From NCBI GenBank assembly GCA_041648505.1, contig JBAZOY010000104.1, forward strand, positions 1-6,419: a stretch of 6,419 nucleotides of DNA. The letters are read 5' to 3'. Shown here piece by piece: positions 1-6,419 of the stretch (position 1 is the first letter of the stretch; each line of letters begins with the position of its first letter). Source of the DNA: JBAZOY01 sp041648505 (GTDB lineage: Bacteria; Desulfobacterota; Syntrophia; Syntrophales; CG2-30-49-12). The notes beneath the pieces are model-generated. The model did not search any database. It saw nothing but the letters and a program-made list of their open reading frames with translations, and had not been told where the DNA came from. The translations under genes and the position numbers were made by a program.

Positions 1-3000
1 CGATTGTTTTTGCGGTTCCGCTCAAGGTGTGCACGCCTGTTCCGGCGTTAAATGCGCCGTTGATCAAAAGATTTCCGGGCAAGGTCAAGGATGCGTTGTC
101 CGCGGTATTATTCCATGTTGCGCCGGAGTTGACGGTAACATCGCCGTTAAAGGCTTTTGCGCCGGTGGCGGAAGATATGGTCAGGGTGCCGCTCGTCCCT
201 GCGCCAACGGTGGTTGTGCCCGTCACGGTCAAGGCATAACCGGCGGCGGTGAAGGTGGTGCCATCTCCGATGGTGAGATTTCCGCCGATGGTCAGAATGC
301 CTGCCGTGATTGCGCTCGCCGTGCCGCCCACTATCAGGTTATTGAAATTGGATGCGCTCATCTGTGGGGCAGCGCCGGTAAAGGTCACCGTGCCGGTGGC
401 GGTAAACGTACCCGACTTCACCCAGGCAGATGCTCCTGTGCCGGTGACCGTTATGGTATTGCCGTTATCTGCCAGCGTGCCGGCGGTCTGGTTGAAGGTG
501 CCGATTGAAATTGGAGTGGAAGCGGTCAAAGTGGTTGAACCGCTGGAGCCGTAATTGAAAGCGCCGGTGACCGTGAAGGCAGCGTTGCCGGTCATCGTGG
601 CTGAGTCGGAGATGGTCAAATCGCCGCCGATGGTGGTGACGCCGGTCATGGTCTTGGCTCCGCTGTTACTCAGGGTGAGATGATAATAGCTAACCGCTTT
701 AACGGTTTGAGTACCGGCAAAACCATAATTCACGGTATTTCCGCTCGCTGTTGCCGTGAGAGTAGTAATGCCGACACTGCCGGTAAAGTTGAGGTTAAGA
801 GTACCGGTGCCGGCGTTGGTCAGAGTGCCGCCAGTTCCCGCCAGTGCGGTGGCAACCGTGAGCGTATCATTATTGGTAAGAGTGACTCCCGTGACTGTTA
901 CGCTTGGAATGGAAAAGGTACCGGTAAGCGCCTGCGAGTTGGTATCGAAGGTATGCACGCCGGACCCGGCGGTGAAAGTGCCGCTGTTAGTGATCCCGCC
1001 GCGGAAGGTGGGTGTAATTGCTGCGCTTTCAGTCCAGTTTGCGCCGGCATTTATTGTTACCAAACCTGTAAAGGTCTTATTGGGGTTTGTTGCTGAAGAA
1101 AAAGCCAGCGTACCTGATGCTCCATCACCGACGGTGGTAGTGCCGGTAACGCTCAGTGTAAATGCCCCTGTAGTCAAGGTAGTGCCGTCGCCGATGGCCA
1201 GATTGCCGCTGACGGCCAAAGCGGCCGCTGTGGTCGCGGTTGCTGTTCCGCTCAGGGTCAGGTTGCCGGCAACTGTTGTGATAGCCCCAAAGGTCTCGGC
1301 TCCACCGCTCAAAGTTAGGTGGTGATAGGCAGTCACTTTTAGCGTTTGTCCGGTTCCAGTGTAATTGACGGTATTGCCCACAGCGGTTGCAGTTAGGGTT
1401 GGTGTAATAGATGTACCACCGAAGTTTAAGGTACCTGTCGCGCTATTGGTCAGTGTGCCTGCTCCTGCAAGCGTTGTAGATATTGTAAGCGTGCCATTGT
1501 TTGTTAATACGATGGCCGTCGAAGCACTGGGGATCGACAACGTGCCATTAAGCGCTTGTGCATTCGTAGTAAAAGTCTGGCTACCTGTCCCGCAAGTAAA
1601 AGTACCGCCGTTGTTGGTAAGGCCACCTCTGAAGTTAATGTCTGAGTTCCCTGAGTTGTTCCAGATACCGCCAGAATTAATCGTTACCAAGCCGGTATAA
1701 ATCTTGGTGCCGGTTGCCGAGGAGTGGGTAAGAGTTCCAGTTACAGAGGTTGTGCCGGTTACGGTGATCCCATTCGCTCCTATATCAAGGGTGCCTGAAC
1801 TTATATTGAGATTAGCGCCAACAGTAATAGTGCCTGCCAATGTGGCTGTGCTGCCGACGCTGATGGTCAGGTTGTTGAAATTGGATGCGCCTATCTGCGG
1901 GGCAGCGCCGGTGAAGGTCGCCGTGCCGGTGGCGGTAAACGTACCCGATTTCACCCAGGTAGATGCCCCCGTGCCGGTGACCGTGATGGTATTGCCGTTA
2001 TCTGCCAGCGTGCCGGCGGTCTGGTTGAAGGCGCCGATTGAGATTGGAGCGGAAGCGGTCAAAGTGGTTGAGCCGCTGGAGCCGTAATTGAAAGCGTCGG
2101 TGACCGTGAAGCCGGCATTGCCCGTCATGGTGGCCGAACCGGAGACGGTCAAATCCCCGCCGATGGCGGTGACGCCGGTCATGGTCTTTGCTCCGCTGTT
2201 ACTTAATGTAAGATGATAATAGCTAACCGCTTTAACGGTTTGAGTACCGGCAAAACCATAATTTACAGTATTCCCGACCGCCGTTGCCGTGAGAGTAGTA
2301 ATGCCGACACTGCCGGTAAAGTTGAGGTTAAGGGTACCGGTGCTGGCGTTGGTCAATCCGCCCGTCCCTGCCAGCGCGGTGGCAACCGTGAGCGTACCAT
2401 TGTTTGTGAGGGTGACACCGGTGACCGTTACTCTCGGAATGGAGAACGTTCCGGTGAGCGCCTGCGAGTTGGTATCGAAGGTATGCACGCCGGATCCGGC
2501 GGTGAAGGTGCCGCTGCTGGTGATCCCGCCGCGGAAGGTGGGTGTAATTGCTGCGTTTTCGGTCCAGCTTGCACCGGCATTTATTGTTACCAAACCTGTA
2601 AAGGTCTTATTGGGGTTTGTTGCTGAAGAAAAAGCCAGCGTACCTGATACTCCATCACCAACGGTGGTAGTGCCGGTAACGCTCAGTGTAAATGCCCCTG
2701 TAGTCAAGGTAGTGCCGTCGCCGATGGCCAGATTGCCGCTGACGGCCAAAGCGGCCGCTGTGGTCGCGGTTGCTGTTCCGCTCAGCGTCAGGTCGCCGTT
2801 GATGGTTGTGATAGCCCCAAAGGTCTCGGCTCCGCCGCTTAAGGTGAGGTGATGATAGGCAGTCACTTTTAGAGTTTGGCCGGTGCCGGTGTAATTGACC
2901 GTGTTGCCGGTGGCGGTTGCCGTCAGAGTAATTGTAGGTACAGGAGTGGCGCTGATGTTAAGCGTACTTGTGGCGGTAGCGTTATTAAGACTGGTAATTG

Positions 3001-6000
3001 TACCCGAACTGGCAAGATTAATTATGCCGTCGGCGTTATTGGTAATGCCGGTAATTGCACCTGACCCATTGAGATTAATTGTGCCGGTGTTGGTAAAATT
3101 GGCAAGCGCGGTGGTAGTTGTGCCCGTGCCGCTACGGTTAATAATCCCAGCATTAGCAAGGGTGGTAATTGAACAAGTGCCGCTGAGGTTAAGTATTCCG
3201 GTAGCACTGTTGGTCAAGCCGCCGGTTCCTATCAAAGCGGTGGCAACGGTAAATCCGCCGGAGGCGATGTTGTTCGTCAGGGTAACGCCGGTCACGGTTA
3301 CGCTGTTGATGGTGAAAGCGCTGCCGCTGATAGCCTGAGCATTCGTGTTAAAAGTATAAATGCCGGTGCCGGAGGTGAAGGTCGAACCGTTGAAGGTGAT
3401 TCCACCGCGGAAGGTGATGGGTGAGTTGATGGCGTTGTTCCAACTGCCTCCGGACTCGATGGTAACCAGGCCCACAAAGGTCTTTGTGCCGGTGGCGGCG
3501 GTAGTAAAGCTAAGGGTTCCGCTGATACTGCTGGTCGAACCGATGGTGATGGTGACGCGCCGGATATCGGCGGTGGTGCTGACGGGCACCGTGAGTGTGC
3601 CGGCGACGTTAAGAATGCCGGTAGCCGTGCCGGTGATTATCCCGCCGCTTATGATGAGATTATTGCTGAACGAAACCGTCGCTATGGCAGTAAAATTCAG
3701 AGTGCCACCGCTGTTGATGGTGACATCGCCGGTAAAGGTTTTGGTTCCGGTGTTAGCAAGAGTCAATGTTCCGGTAACAGACGTAGTGCCTGTAACTGAG
3801 AGGGTCCAAGTATTAGTTGCACCAGTGGCAAAAGTCGTTCCGCTTCCGACATCGAGATTGCCTGAAATGGCTACAATACCTGCAGTAGTCTTCGTACCGC
3901 TGCCGCTTGTTGTCAGATTATTGTAGGTGGTTGTCTTCACCGTCTGGGCAGCACCAGTGTAGTTTACCGTGTTGCCGGCGGCGTTAGCCGTGAGGGTGGT
4001 GATTGTAGAAGTGCCGGTGATATTGAGGATGGCATTGGCTGCTTGCGTCAGCCCGCCAGTCCCTATCAGGGCGGTGGTAACGGTGAAACCGCCGGAGGTA
4101 ATATTGTTAGTCAATGTCACGCCGGTCACGGTGACTCTATCGATAGTGAATGCGCTGCCGCTGATCGCCTGGGAATTTGTAGCGAAAGTATAGACAGCAG
4201 TGCCGGAGGTGAATGTTGAGCCGTTGAAGGTGATCCCGCCGCGGAAGGCAAGTAGCTCATTGATAGCATTGTTCCAGACACCGCCGGAATTGATGGTGAC
4301 CAGACCAATGAAGGTCTTGGCGCCGGCAGTGCTGGTATGCGTCAGCGTGCCGGTTATGGAGGTAGCGCCGTTTACTGTGAGATTGAAACCTCCGACATTG
4401 AAAGCTGCGCTATTTGAAATACTGAGATTATTGCATGCGCCGGCAACATTCAGGGTTACTGTGTGGCCCGAAGCGATGATGACATCGTCTCCTGCCACAG
4501 GTGTCCCTGCCGGACTCCAGATTGCGGCATTCCAGTTTCCGCTGGCAGTACTGGTCTTAGTCGCCGCCACATGATACCTTCCCACATAAGGCCCCCCCTC
4601 GCCAAGCGGGGCCGCGCCTGCGGGCTGGATAAAGTCGGTGCTGGTTTCATTCAGAGCGCTGGCCATGTTCAGGCGGCCGTTGCCGGTTTGTTCTTGCGTC
4701 CCGACGAGATCGGCAGAGAGGGCCAGGCGGTTGACGATCACGCCGTTGGTCAGGCTCGGATCGGCTGCTTTCATGAAGGCTGCCGCTCCGGCTACCATCG
4801 CGGCGGAAGCGGAGGTTCCGGTCACGCCGGTGTAAGCGTTGCCTGTATTGGTAGCGGAGATATCCGTGCCGGGCGCGGCCAGGAAAACGGAAGGGCCGTA
4901 GTTGCTGAAAGCGGCCAGCGCGTCGCTCGAATCTGTGGCGGAGACGCCGATCACACCCCGGTCTCCGGCAGGGTAAGTCACCGTGCTTGAGCTATCGTTG
5001 CCCACGGCGGCCACCAGGACAACGCCTGAATCCCAGGCGTAGTCGATAGCCGCTTGCAGCGCTTCTGAGTAGTCGGGATTGCTGAAGGCCATCAAAATAA
5101 CGTTCGCGCCGTTCTCGGCTGCCCACACAATGCCATTGATAATATCGCTATCCTGACCTGTGCCGTCTGCGCCCAGAACCTGTACCGGCAGCAGAGATAC
5201 GCCGCTGTAAGCTACCCCTGATATGCCGGTGGCGTTATCCGTCAAAGCTGCGGCGATTCCGGCCATCTGGGTGCCGTGGCCGTTGGGATCGGTTTGGGCA
5301 TCGGAGCCTTCAAAGGCCGAATAGCCCGGCAGAACCAGGCCGCTCAAATCAGGGTGAGTGGCGTCGATGCCGGTATCCAGGATAGCCAGAACGCTTGTGC
5401 CGGTCGGAGTGGCGGAGCCGAATACCGAGTCCCAACCGATCTTCGGAAGCGCCCACTGATCGGGGTAAATCGGGTCTGAGGGAGTTCCCCTTACTTTGCG
5501 CACCTTATCATGCTCGATACTCAAAACTTGAGGATCGGATTGATATTGCTGCATGATCGCTGCTGCGCTTGTTTCCGGGATAGTGATGAAATGCATTCTC
5601 AGCACCGGCACAGAAGAAGTCTGGGTGCCGCCGTTGCGGGCGATTACCTGTTGCTGCTCTTCCGGGCTGATTCCGGCCGCCAGCCTCACGATCAGGGAGA
5701 CGCTTTCTTCAGGCTCGGCCGGGTTCACTGTCTGGATGATCGGCTCAGAGGTGCTGCCTGAGTTGTTGGCATCGCCGCTGTAAACGGCAGTCACGGAATG
5801 GCTGCCGGCCGAAAGGGCAGTAGTGCTATAAGTGGCCGTATTGCCGTTCAACACAACACCGGAAGCGATGATAGTTTCCCCATCCTTGAAGTCCACCGTT
5901 CCCGTGGAAGCAACCCCGCCGCTGATGGTGGCAGTGAAAGTCACCGGTTCACCGAAAGTCGATGGATTGGCGGATGATGCTACAGTTGTGATGGTTGAAG

Positions 6001-6419
6001 CCGTGTTTACGAGATGATCGATGGTTGCGGCGCTGGAAGCGAAATCGGCATCCCCGCTGTAGGTTGCGTTGATGGTGTGAACTCCGGCGGGAAGATCGGC
6101 CGTGATGAATATTGCCTGGCCGGAAACAATTTCAACCGCAGAGAGCACAGAGGATGTCATTGCGAGTCCGCCCGAAGCGGACGCGGCAATCTCCGGAGCC
6201 GCAGCTCCGGGCTTTTCCCCTCCCTGCCCTGAGATTGCTTCGTTGCCGGAGCCTGCCCTGAGTAAAAACGAAGGGTCTCCTCGCAAAGACAATTGGGTTC
6301 CCTCCGCGATTTCCGCGTTCTCTGCGGTGAAAGTGACCGTTCCGGTGGGAACAGAGTCTTGAATGATGGAGGATGACGGATTGCGGATGACTGTGACGGT
6401 GAAGGTCACTGCCTCGCCG
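1..6419 (-). CDS. Giant secreted subtilisin-like protease with Ig-like domains and a long beta-repeat stalk (partial, open at both ends)
   Basis: A single minus-strand frame runs the whole window without a stop, giving 2,139 complete codons; no start or stop of the gene is visible. Numbering residues from the right edge, the order is: Ig-like domain 1 (about 1-138), Ig-like domain 2 (about 139-232), subtilase prodomain (about 237-305), peptidase S8 domain (about 315-589, Asp348, His381, Asn474, Ser536), linker, then a repeat region from about 626 to the left edge. The repeat region is very rich in Thr, Gly, Ala, Ser and Asn and poor in charged residues and Cys, as in bacterial adhesins and beta-helical surface proteins. 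The protein is probably exported and cleaves peptide bonds outside the cell; the signal peptide and any C-terminal sorting or anchoring domain must lie outside the window. The protease call is firm. The surface location and stalk role are inferred from composition and architecture. I do not recognise a named gene. Confidence 0.95.
338..1395 (-). repeat. Long direct repeat, copy 2 (C-terminal-side copy)
   Basis: Counterpart of 1871-2925 in the same orientation and reading frame. Stretches are identical over 125 nt (1131-1255 versus 2661-2785) and 75 nt (1044-1118 versus 2574-2648), while other parts differ at scattered sites, several of them silent. The copies are separated by about 475 nt of related but clearly diverged module (about 1396-1870). 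This points to a duplication of a multi-module block within the gene, later drifting or partly homogenised. Confidence 0.9.
1871..2925 (-). repeat. Long direct repeat, copy 1 (N-terminal-side copy)
   Basis: About 1.05 kb (about 350 residues) repeated at 338-1395. It encodes one type A and two type B modules followed by NYGSSGSTTLTAS and a WVKSGTFTATGTATF block. The offset is 1,533 nt at the left end and 1,530 nt at the right end, because copy 1 reads GTGGLTNAS where copy 2 reads GTGGTLTNAG, an in-frame 3-nt difference. Copy ends are approximate and were placed where similarity fades. Confidence 0.9.
2951..3211 (-). repeat. Short-period repeats of about 17-21 residues (possible single beta-helix rungs)
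   Basis: Five successive units share the pattern N-x-G-x-I-N-L-x-G-x-x-x-I-T-x-L: ATGILNLSGTCSITTL, NAGIINRSGTGTTTTAL, NTGTINLNGSGAITGI, ADGIINLASSGTITSL and the diverged ATSTLNISAT. The spacing of the central Asn is 17, 21, 19 and 20 residues. This is shorter than the 70-residue-scale modules on either side and close to the length of one turn of a right-handed beta-helix. The region is unique within the window and lies between the 834-nt duplication and the long direct repeat. Confidence 0.75.
3206..3498 (-). repeat. Medium direct repeat, copy 2 (offset 834 nt)
   Basis: Counterpart of 4040-4332, encoding KTFVGLVTIESGGSWNNAIN, FRGGITFNGSTFTSGTGI, QAISGSAFTINSVTVTG and LIGTGGLTNSA. Spacing to copy 1 is constant at 834 nt across the block, so no indels have occurred inside it. 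It continues directly into the short-period repeats at 2951-3211. Confidence 0.85.
4040..4332 (-). repeat. Medium direct repeat, copy 1 (offset 834 nt)
   Basis: Encodes KTFIGLVTINSGGVWNNAIN followed by FRGGITFNGSTFTSGT, QAISGSAFTIDRVTVTG and a LIGTGGLTQAA end. It repeats at 3206-3498 exactly 834 nt (278 codons) away. Identity is visibly lower than in the long repeat pair, so this looks like an older duplication of a type A module. Confidence 0.85.
4592..4598 (-). other. Seven-G homopolymer in the protease-stalk linker
   Basis: The minus strand reads GAG GGG GGG CCT, encoding E-G-G-P, in the linker between the end of the protease domain and the first beta module. Seven identical bases is the longest single-base run I noticed in the window. 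Gain of one G would reach TAA about 14 codons on (after GGC GAC). Loss of one G would stop near 4456. Either slip would leave the protease domain intact and remove the whole stalk. It lies between the arms of a small inverted repeat, GGCCCC (4590-4595) and GGGGCC (4608-4613). Whether slippage happens is unknown. Confidence 0.5.
4652..5476 (-). other. Peptidase S8 (subtilisin-like) catalytic domain
   Basis: Residues about 315-589, roughly 275 residues, the length of classical subtilisin. It begins DPIYPDQWALPKIGWDS, a typical mature N-terminus. Catalytic Asp348 sits in VLAILDTGIDATHPDL (codon 5375-5377), His381 in NGHGTQMAGIAA (5276-5278), oxyanion Asn474 in VAAVGNDSSSTVTYPAG (4997-4999) and Ser536 in TGTSASAAMVAG (4811-4813). 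Asp-His is 33, His-Asn 93 and His-Ser 155 residues, very close to subtilisin BPN' (32, 91, 157). The domain ends GNGRLNMASAL, the usual final helix. Oddities: the usual HGTHVAG is HGTQMAG, the usual MSLGG segment of the substrate pocket is MAFSN (5078-5092), and the Pro of GTSxAxP is Ala. All four catalytic residues are present, so an active serine endopeptidase is the best reading, perhaps with unusual specificity. Confidence 0.95.
5504..5710 (-). other. Subtilase propeptide / inhibitor-like prodomain
   Basis: Residues about 237-305. The segment starts ESVSLIVRLAAGISPEEQQQ, continues through VIARNGG and LRMHFITIP, and ends QQYQSDPQVLSIEHDKVRKV. This matches the pattern of subtilase prodomains (I9-like or fervidolysin-like): a V-x-F/L opening strand, a helix with a 'GG' turn, and a closing 'DPxVxxxExD' strand just before the mature enzyme. 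In the family this domain helps folding and blocks the active site until it is cleaved off. Cleavage would be expected between about residues 305 and 315, which would also release the upstream Ig domains from the mature protease. Assignment rests on pattern and position, since sequence conservation in these prodomains is low. Confidence 0.8.
5723..6004 (-). other. Bacterial Ig-like domain 2
   Basis: Residues about 139-232, uninterrupted. Visible landmarks in order are TASTITTVASSANPSTFGEP, then VTFTATISGG, GTVDFKDGETIIASG, LSAGSHSVTAVYSGDANN and a closing IIQTVN. This is a complete Ig-like repeat of about 90 residues, the usual length for the family. It serves here as the in-protein reference showing that domain 1 carries an insertion. 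It leads through a short acidic linker (PAEPEES) into the protease prodomain. Confidence 0.88.
6155..6291. repeat. Palindromic dispersed-type repeat inserted in frame within the coding sequence
   Basis: The ends GTCATTGCGAG (6156-6166) and CTCGCAAAGAC (6280-6290) are inverted repeats with one mismatch. Inside are GTCCGC/GCGGAC (6166-6171 and 6177-6182), GCAATCTC/GAGATTGC (6186-6193 and 6231-6238) and a perfect hairpin CCGGAGC/GCTCCGG with a 4-nt loop (6193-6199 and 6204-6210). The 135 nt from arm to arm is a multiple of three, and the minus frame reads through it without a stop, encoding a Gly/Ala/Ser-rich stretch (residues about 43-88). The end and inner-arm sequences resemble intergenic repeats I recall from several environmental bacterial lineages; that family assignment is from memory. 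It falls in a loop of Ig-like domain 1. Confidence 0.8.
6299..6325 (-). repeat. 9-nt tandem repeat (three units) next to the palindrome
   Basis: On the minus strand the units GCAGAGAAC, GCGGAAATC and GCGGAGGGA follow each other, encoding AEN-AEI-AEG. This type of GCAGAG/GCGGAG run is reminiscent of short repeats found between genes in GC-rich bacteria. It replaces the KDGE-type turn expected after GTVTF in the Ig domain, so it appears to be part of the same insertion as the palindrome at 6155-6291. Confidence 0.6.

Larger units (their letters stand above)
1..4543 (-). other. Long Thr/Gly-rich beta-strand repeat region (probable beta-helical stalk)
   Basis: From residue about 626 to the left edge. 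It opens with SGNWNAAIWSPAGTPVAGDD and VIIASGHTVTLN (4543-4448), a start commonly seen in such surface proteins, then alternates two module types. Type A runs from KTFxGLVTINxGxxW through FRGGIT and a TFxTNxQA block to VTVTGVTLTNN; copies are at 4318-4103, 3484-3269, 2608-2399, 1705-1496 (diverged, KIYTG) and 1078-869, with shorter relatives starting at 3742 and 157. Type B runs from NTVNYTGxxQTxK through YxxLTLSGxGxKT to a GNLTxSG close; copies are at 3973-3848, 2905-2777, 2272-2138, 1375-1247 and 739-605. Only a few Cys are seen (GACNN, GTCSIT, FTCGTG). The short strand-turn pattern suggests a right-handed beta-helix as in filamentous adhesins; that is inference. No anchor or autotransporter barrel is in view. 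Confidence 0.85.
6005..6419 (-). other. Bacterial Ig-like domain 1, interrupted by an insertion (N-terminal edge cut by the window)
   Basis: Residues about 1-138. The domain opens with GEAVTFTVTV and GTVTF, and closes with LPAGVHTINATYSGDADF, the standard signature of the Ig-like repeats common in secreted bacterial proteins (Big_3 type, often several in tandem). Such domains normally act as spacers or adhesion modules. Compared with domain 2 just downstream, the loop between GTVTF and the next strand (SVLSAVEIVSGQ) is about 55-60 residues too long. That excess coincides with a palindromic DNA repeat and a 9-nt tandem repeat, listed separately. The frame is kept, so the domain may still fold with an extruded loop. 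More Ig domains may lie upstream. Confidence 0.85.

Noticed and set aside
29..508. Plus-strand open frame of 159 codons rich in Cys, Gly and Arg
   Set aside because: It shares codon boundaries with the minus-strand gene, so it is its exact complement. The composition is implausible and no start signal or family pattern supports it.
756..1325. Plus-strand open frame of 189 codons, Val/Pro/Ala-rich, with a near copy at 2289-2852
   Set aside because: It lies opposite the protein repeat on the minus strand. Its V-P-V composition is what the complement of Gly-Thr codons yields, and it recurs only because the DNA beneath is duplicated. The protein resembles no family.
338..2925. Possible CRISPR array or mobile element suggested by the repeated DNA
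   Set aside because: Repeat spacing is protein-module scale, copies keep one reading frame, and there are no short identical repeats with unique spacers, terminal inverted repeats or transposase.
3360..3926. Plus-strand open frame of 188 codons
   Set aside because: Same Val/Pro-rich shadow composition, opposite well-supported type A and type B modules of the minus-strand gene.
4456..4650. Minus-strand 64-codon frame overlapping the protease-stalk linker
   Set aside because: It overlaps the main reading frame out of phase. It is of interest only as the product that a one-base loss at the G7 tract would enter.
6186..6238. Transcription terminator suggested by the hairpins
   Set aside because: No T-run follows on either strand, and the hairpins lie within an uninterrupted coding frame as part of a nested palindromic repeat.

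Overview
The window lies inside one giant protein-coding gene on the minus strand. One minus-strand frame (codons whose lowest + coordinate is 2 modulo 3) has no stop codon from one edge to the other. That gives 2,139 complete codons, with neither the N-terminus nor the C-terminus present. I checked every line of the window for in-frame stops in this frame and found none. There is no intergenic space, RNA gene, promoter or terminator in view. The scattered Val/Pro-rich open frames on the + strand are shadows of the Thr/Gly-rich minus-strand codons.

Read N- to C-terminally (right to left), the protein has these parts. (1) Two bacterial Ig-like domains (about 6419-5723); the first carries a foreign-looking, frame-preserving insertion made of a palindromic repeat plus a short 9-nt tandem repeat. 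(2) An inhibitor-type subtilase prodomain (about 5710-5504). (3) A complete peptidase S8 (subtilisin-like) domain (5476-4652) with Asp, His, Asn and Ser all present at subtilisin-like spacing. (4) A short linker containing a run of seven G. (5) A Thr/Gly/Ala/Asn-rich beta-strand repeat region of about 1,500 residues (4543 to the left edge), built from recurring modules. It includes two large direct copies of about 1.05 kb offset by 1,530-1,533 nt and a second duplication offset by 834 nt.

The layout suggests a very large secreted or cell-surface protein in which an extracellular protease is carried on a long, probably beta-helical stalk. The organism cannot be named with confidence. The gene is moderately GC-rich by eye. 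The inserted palindrome (ends GTCATTGCGAG / CTCGCAAAGAC, inner arms GCAATCTC / GAGATTGC) resembles dispersed repeats I recall from environmental bacteria such as Chloroflexi/Dehalococcoidia, Nitrospirae and Deltaproteobacteria. That recollection is weak evidence for lineage.

Points most worth a second look are the in-frame palindromic insertion inside an Ig domain, the altered substrate-binding and serine motifs of an otherwise complete protease, the placement of Ig domains before the prodomain, and the 7-G tract where a one-base slip in either direction would cut the stalk off the protease.
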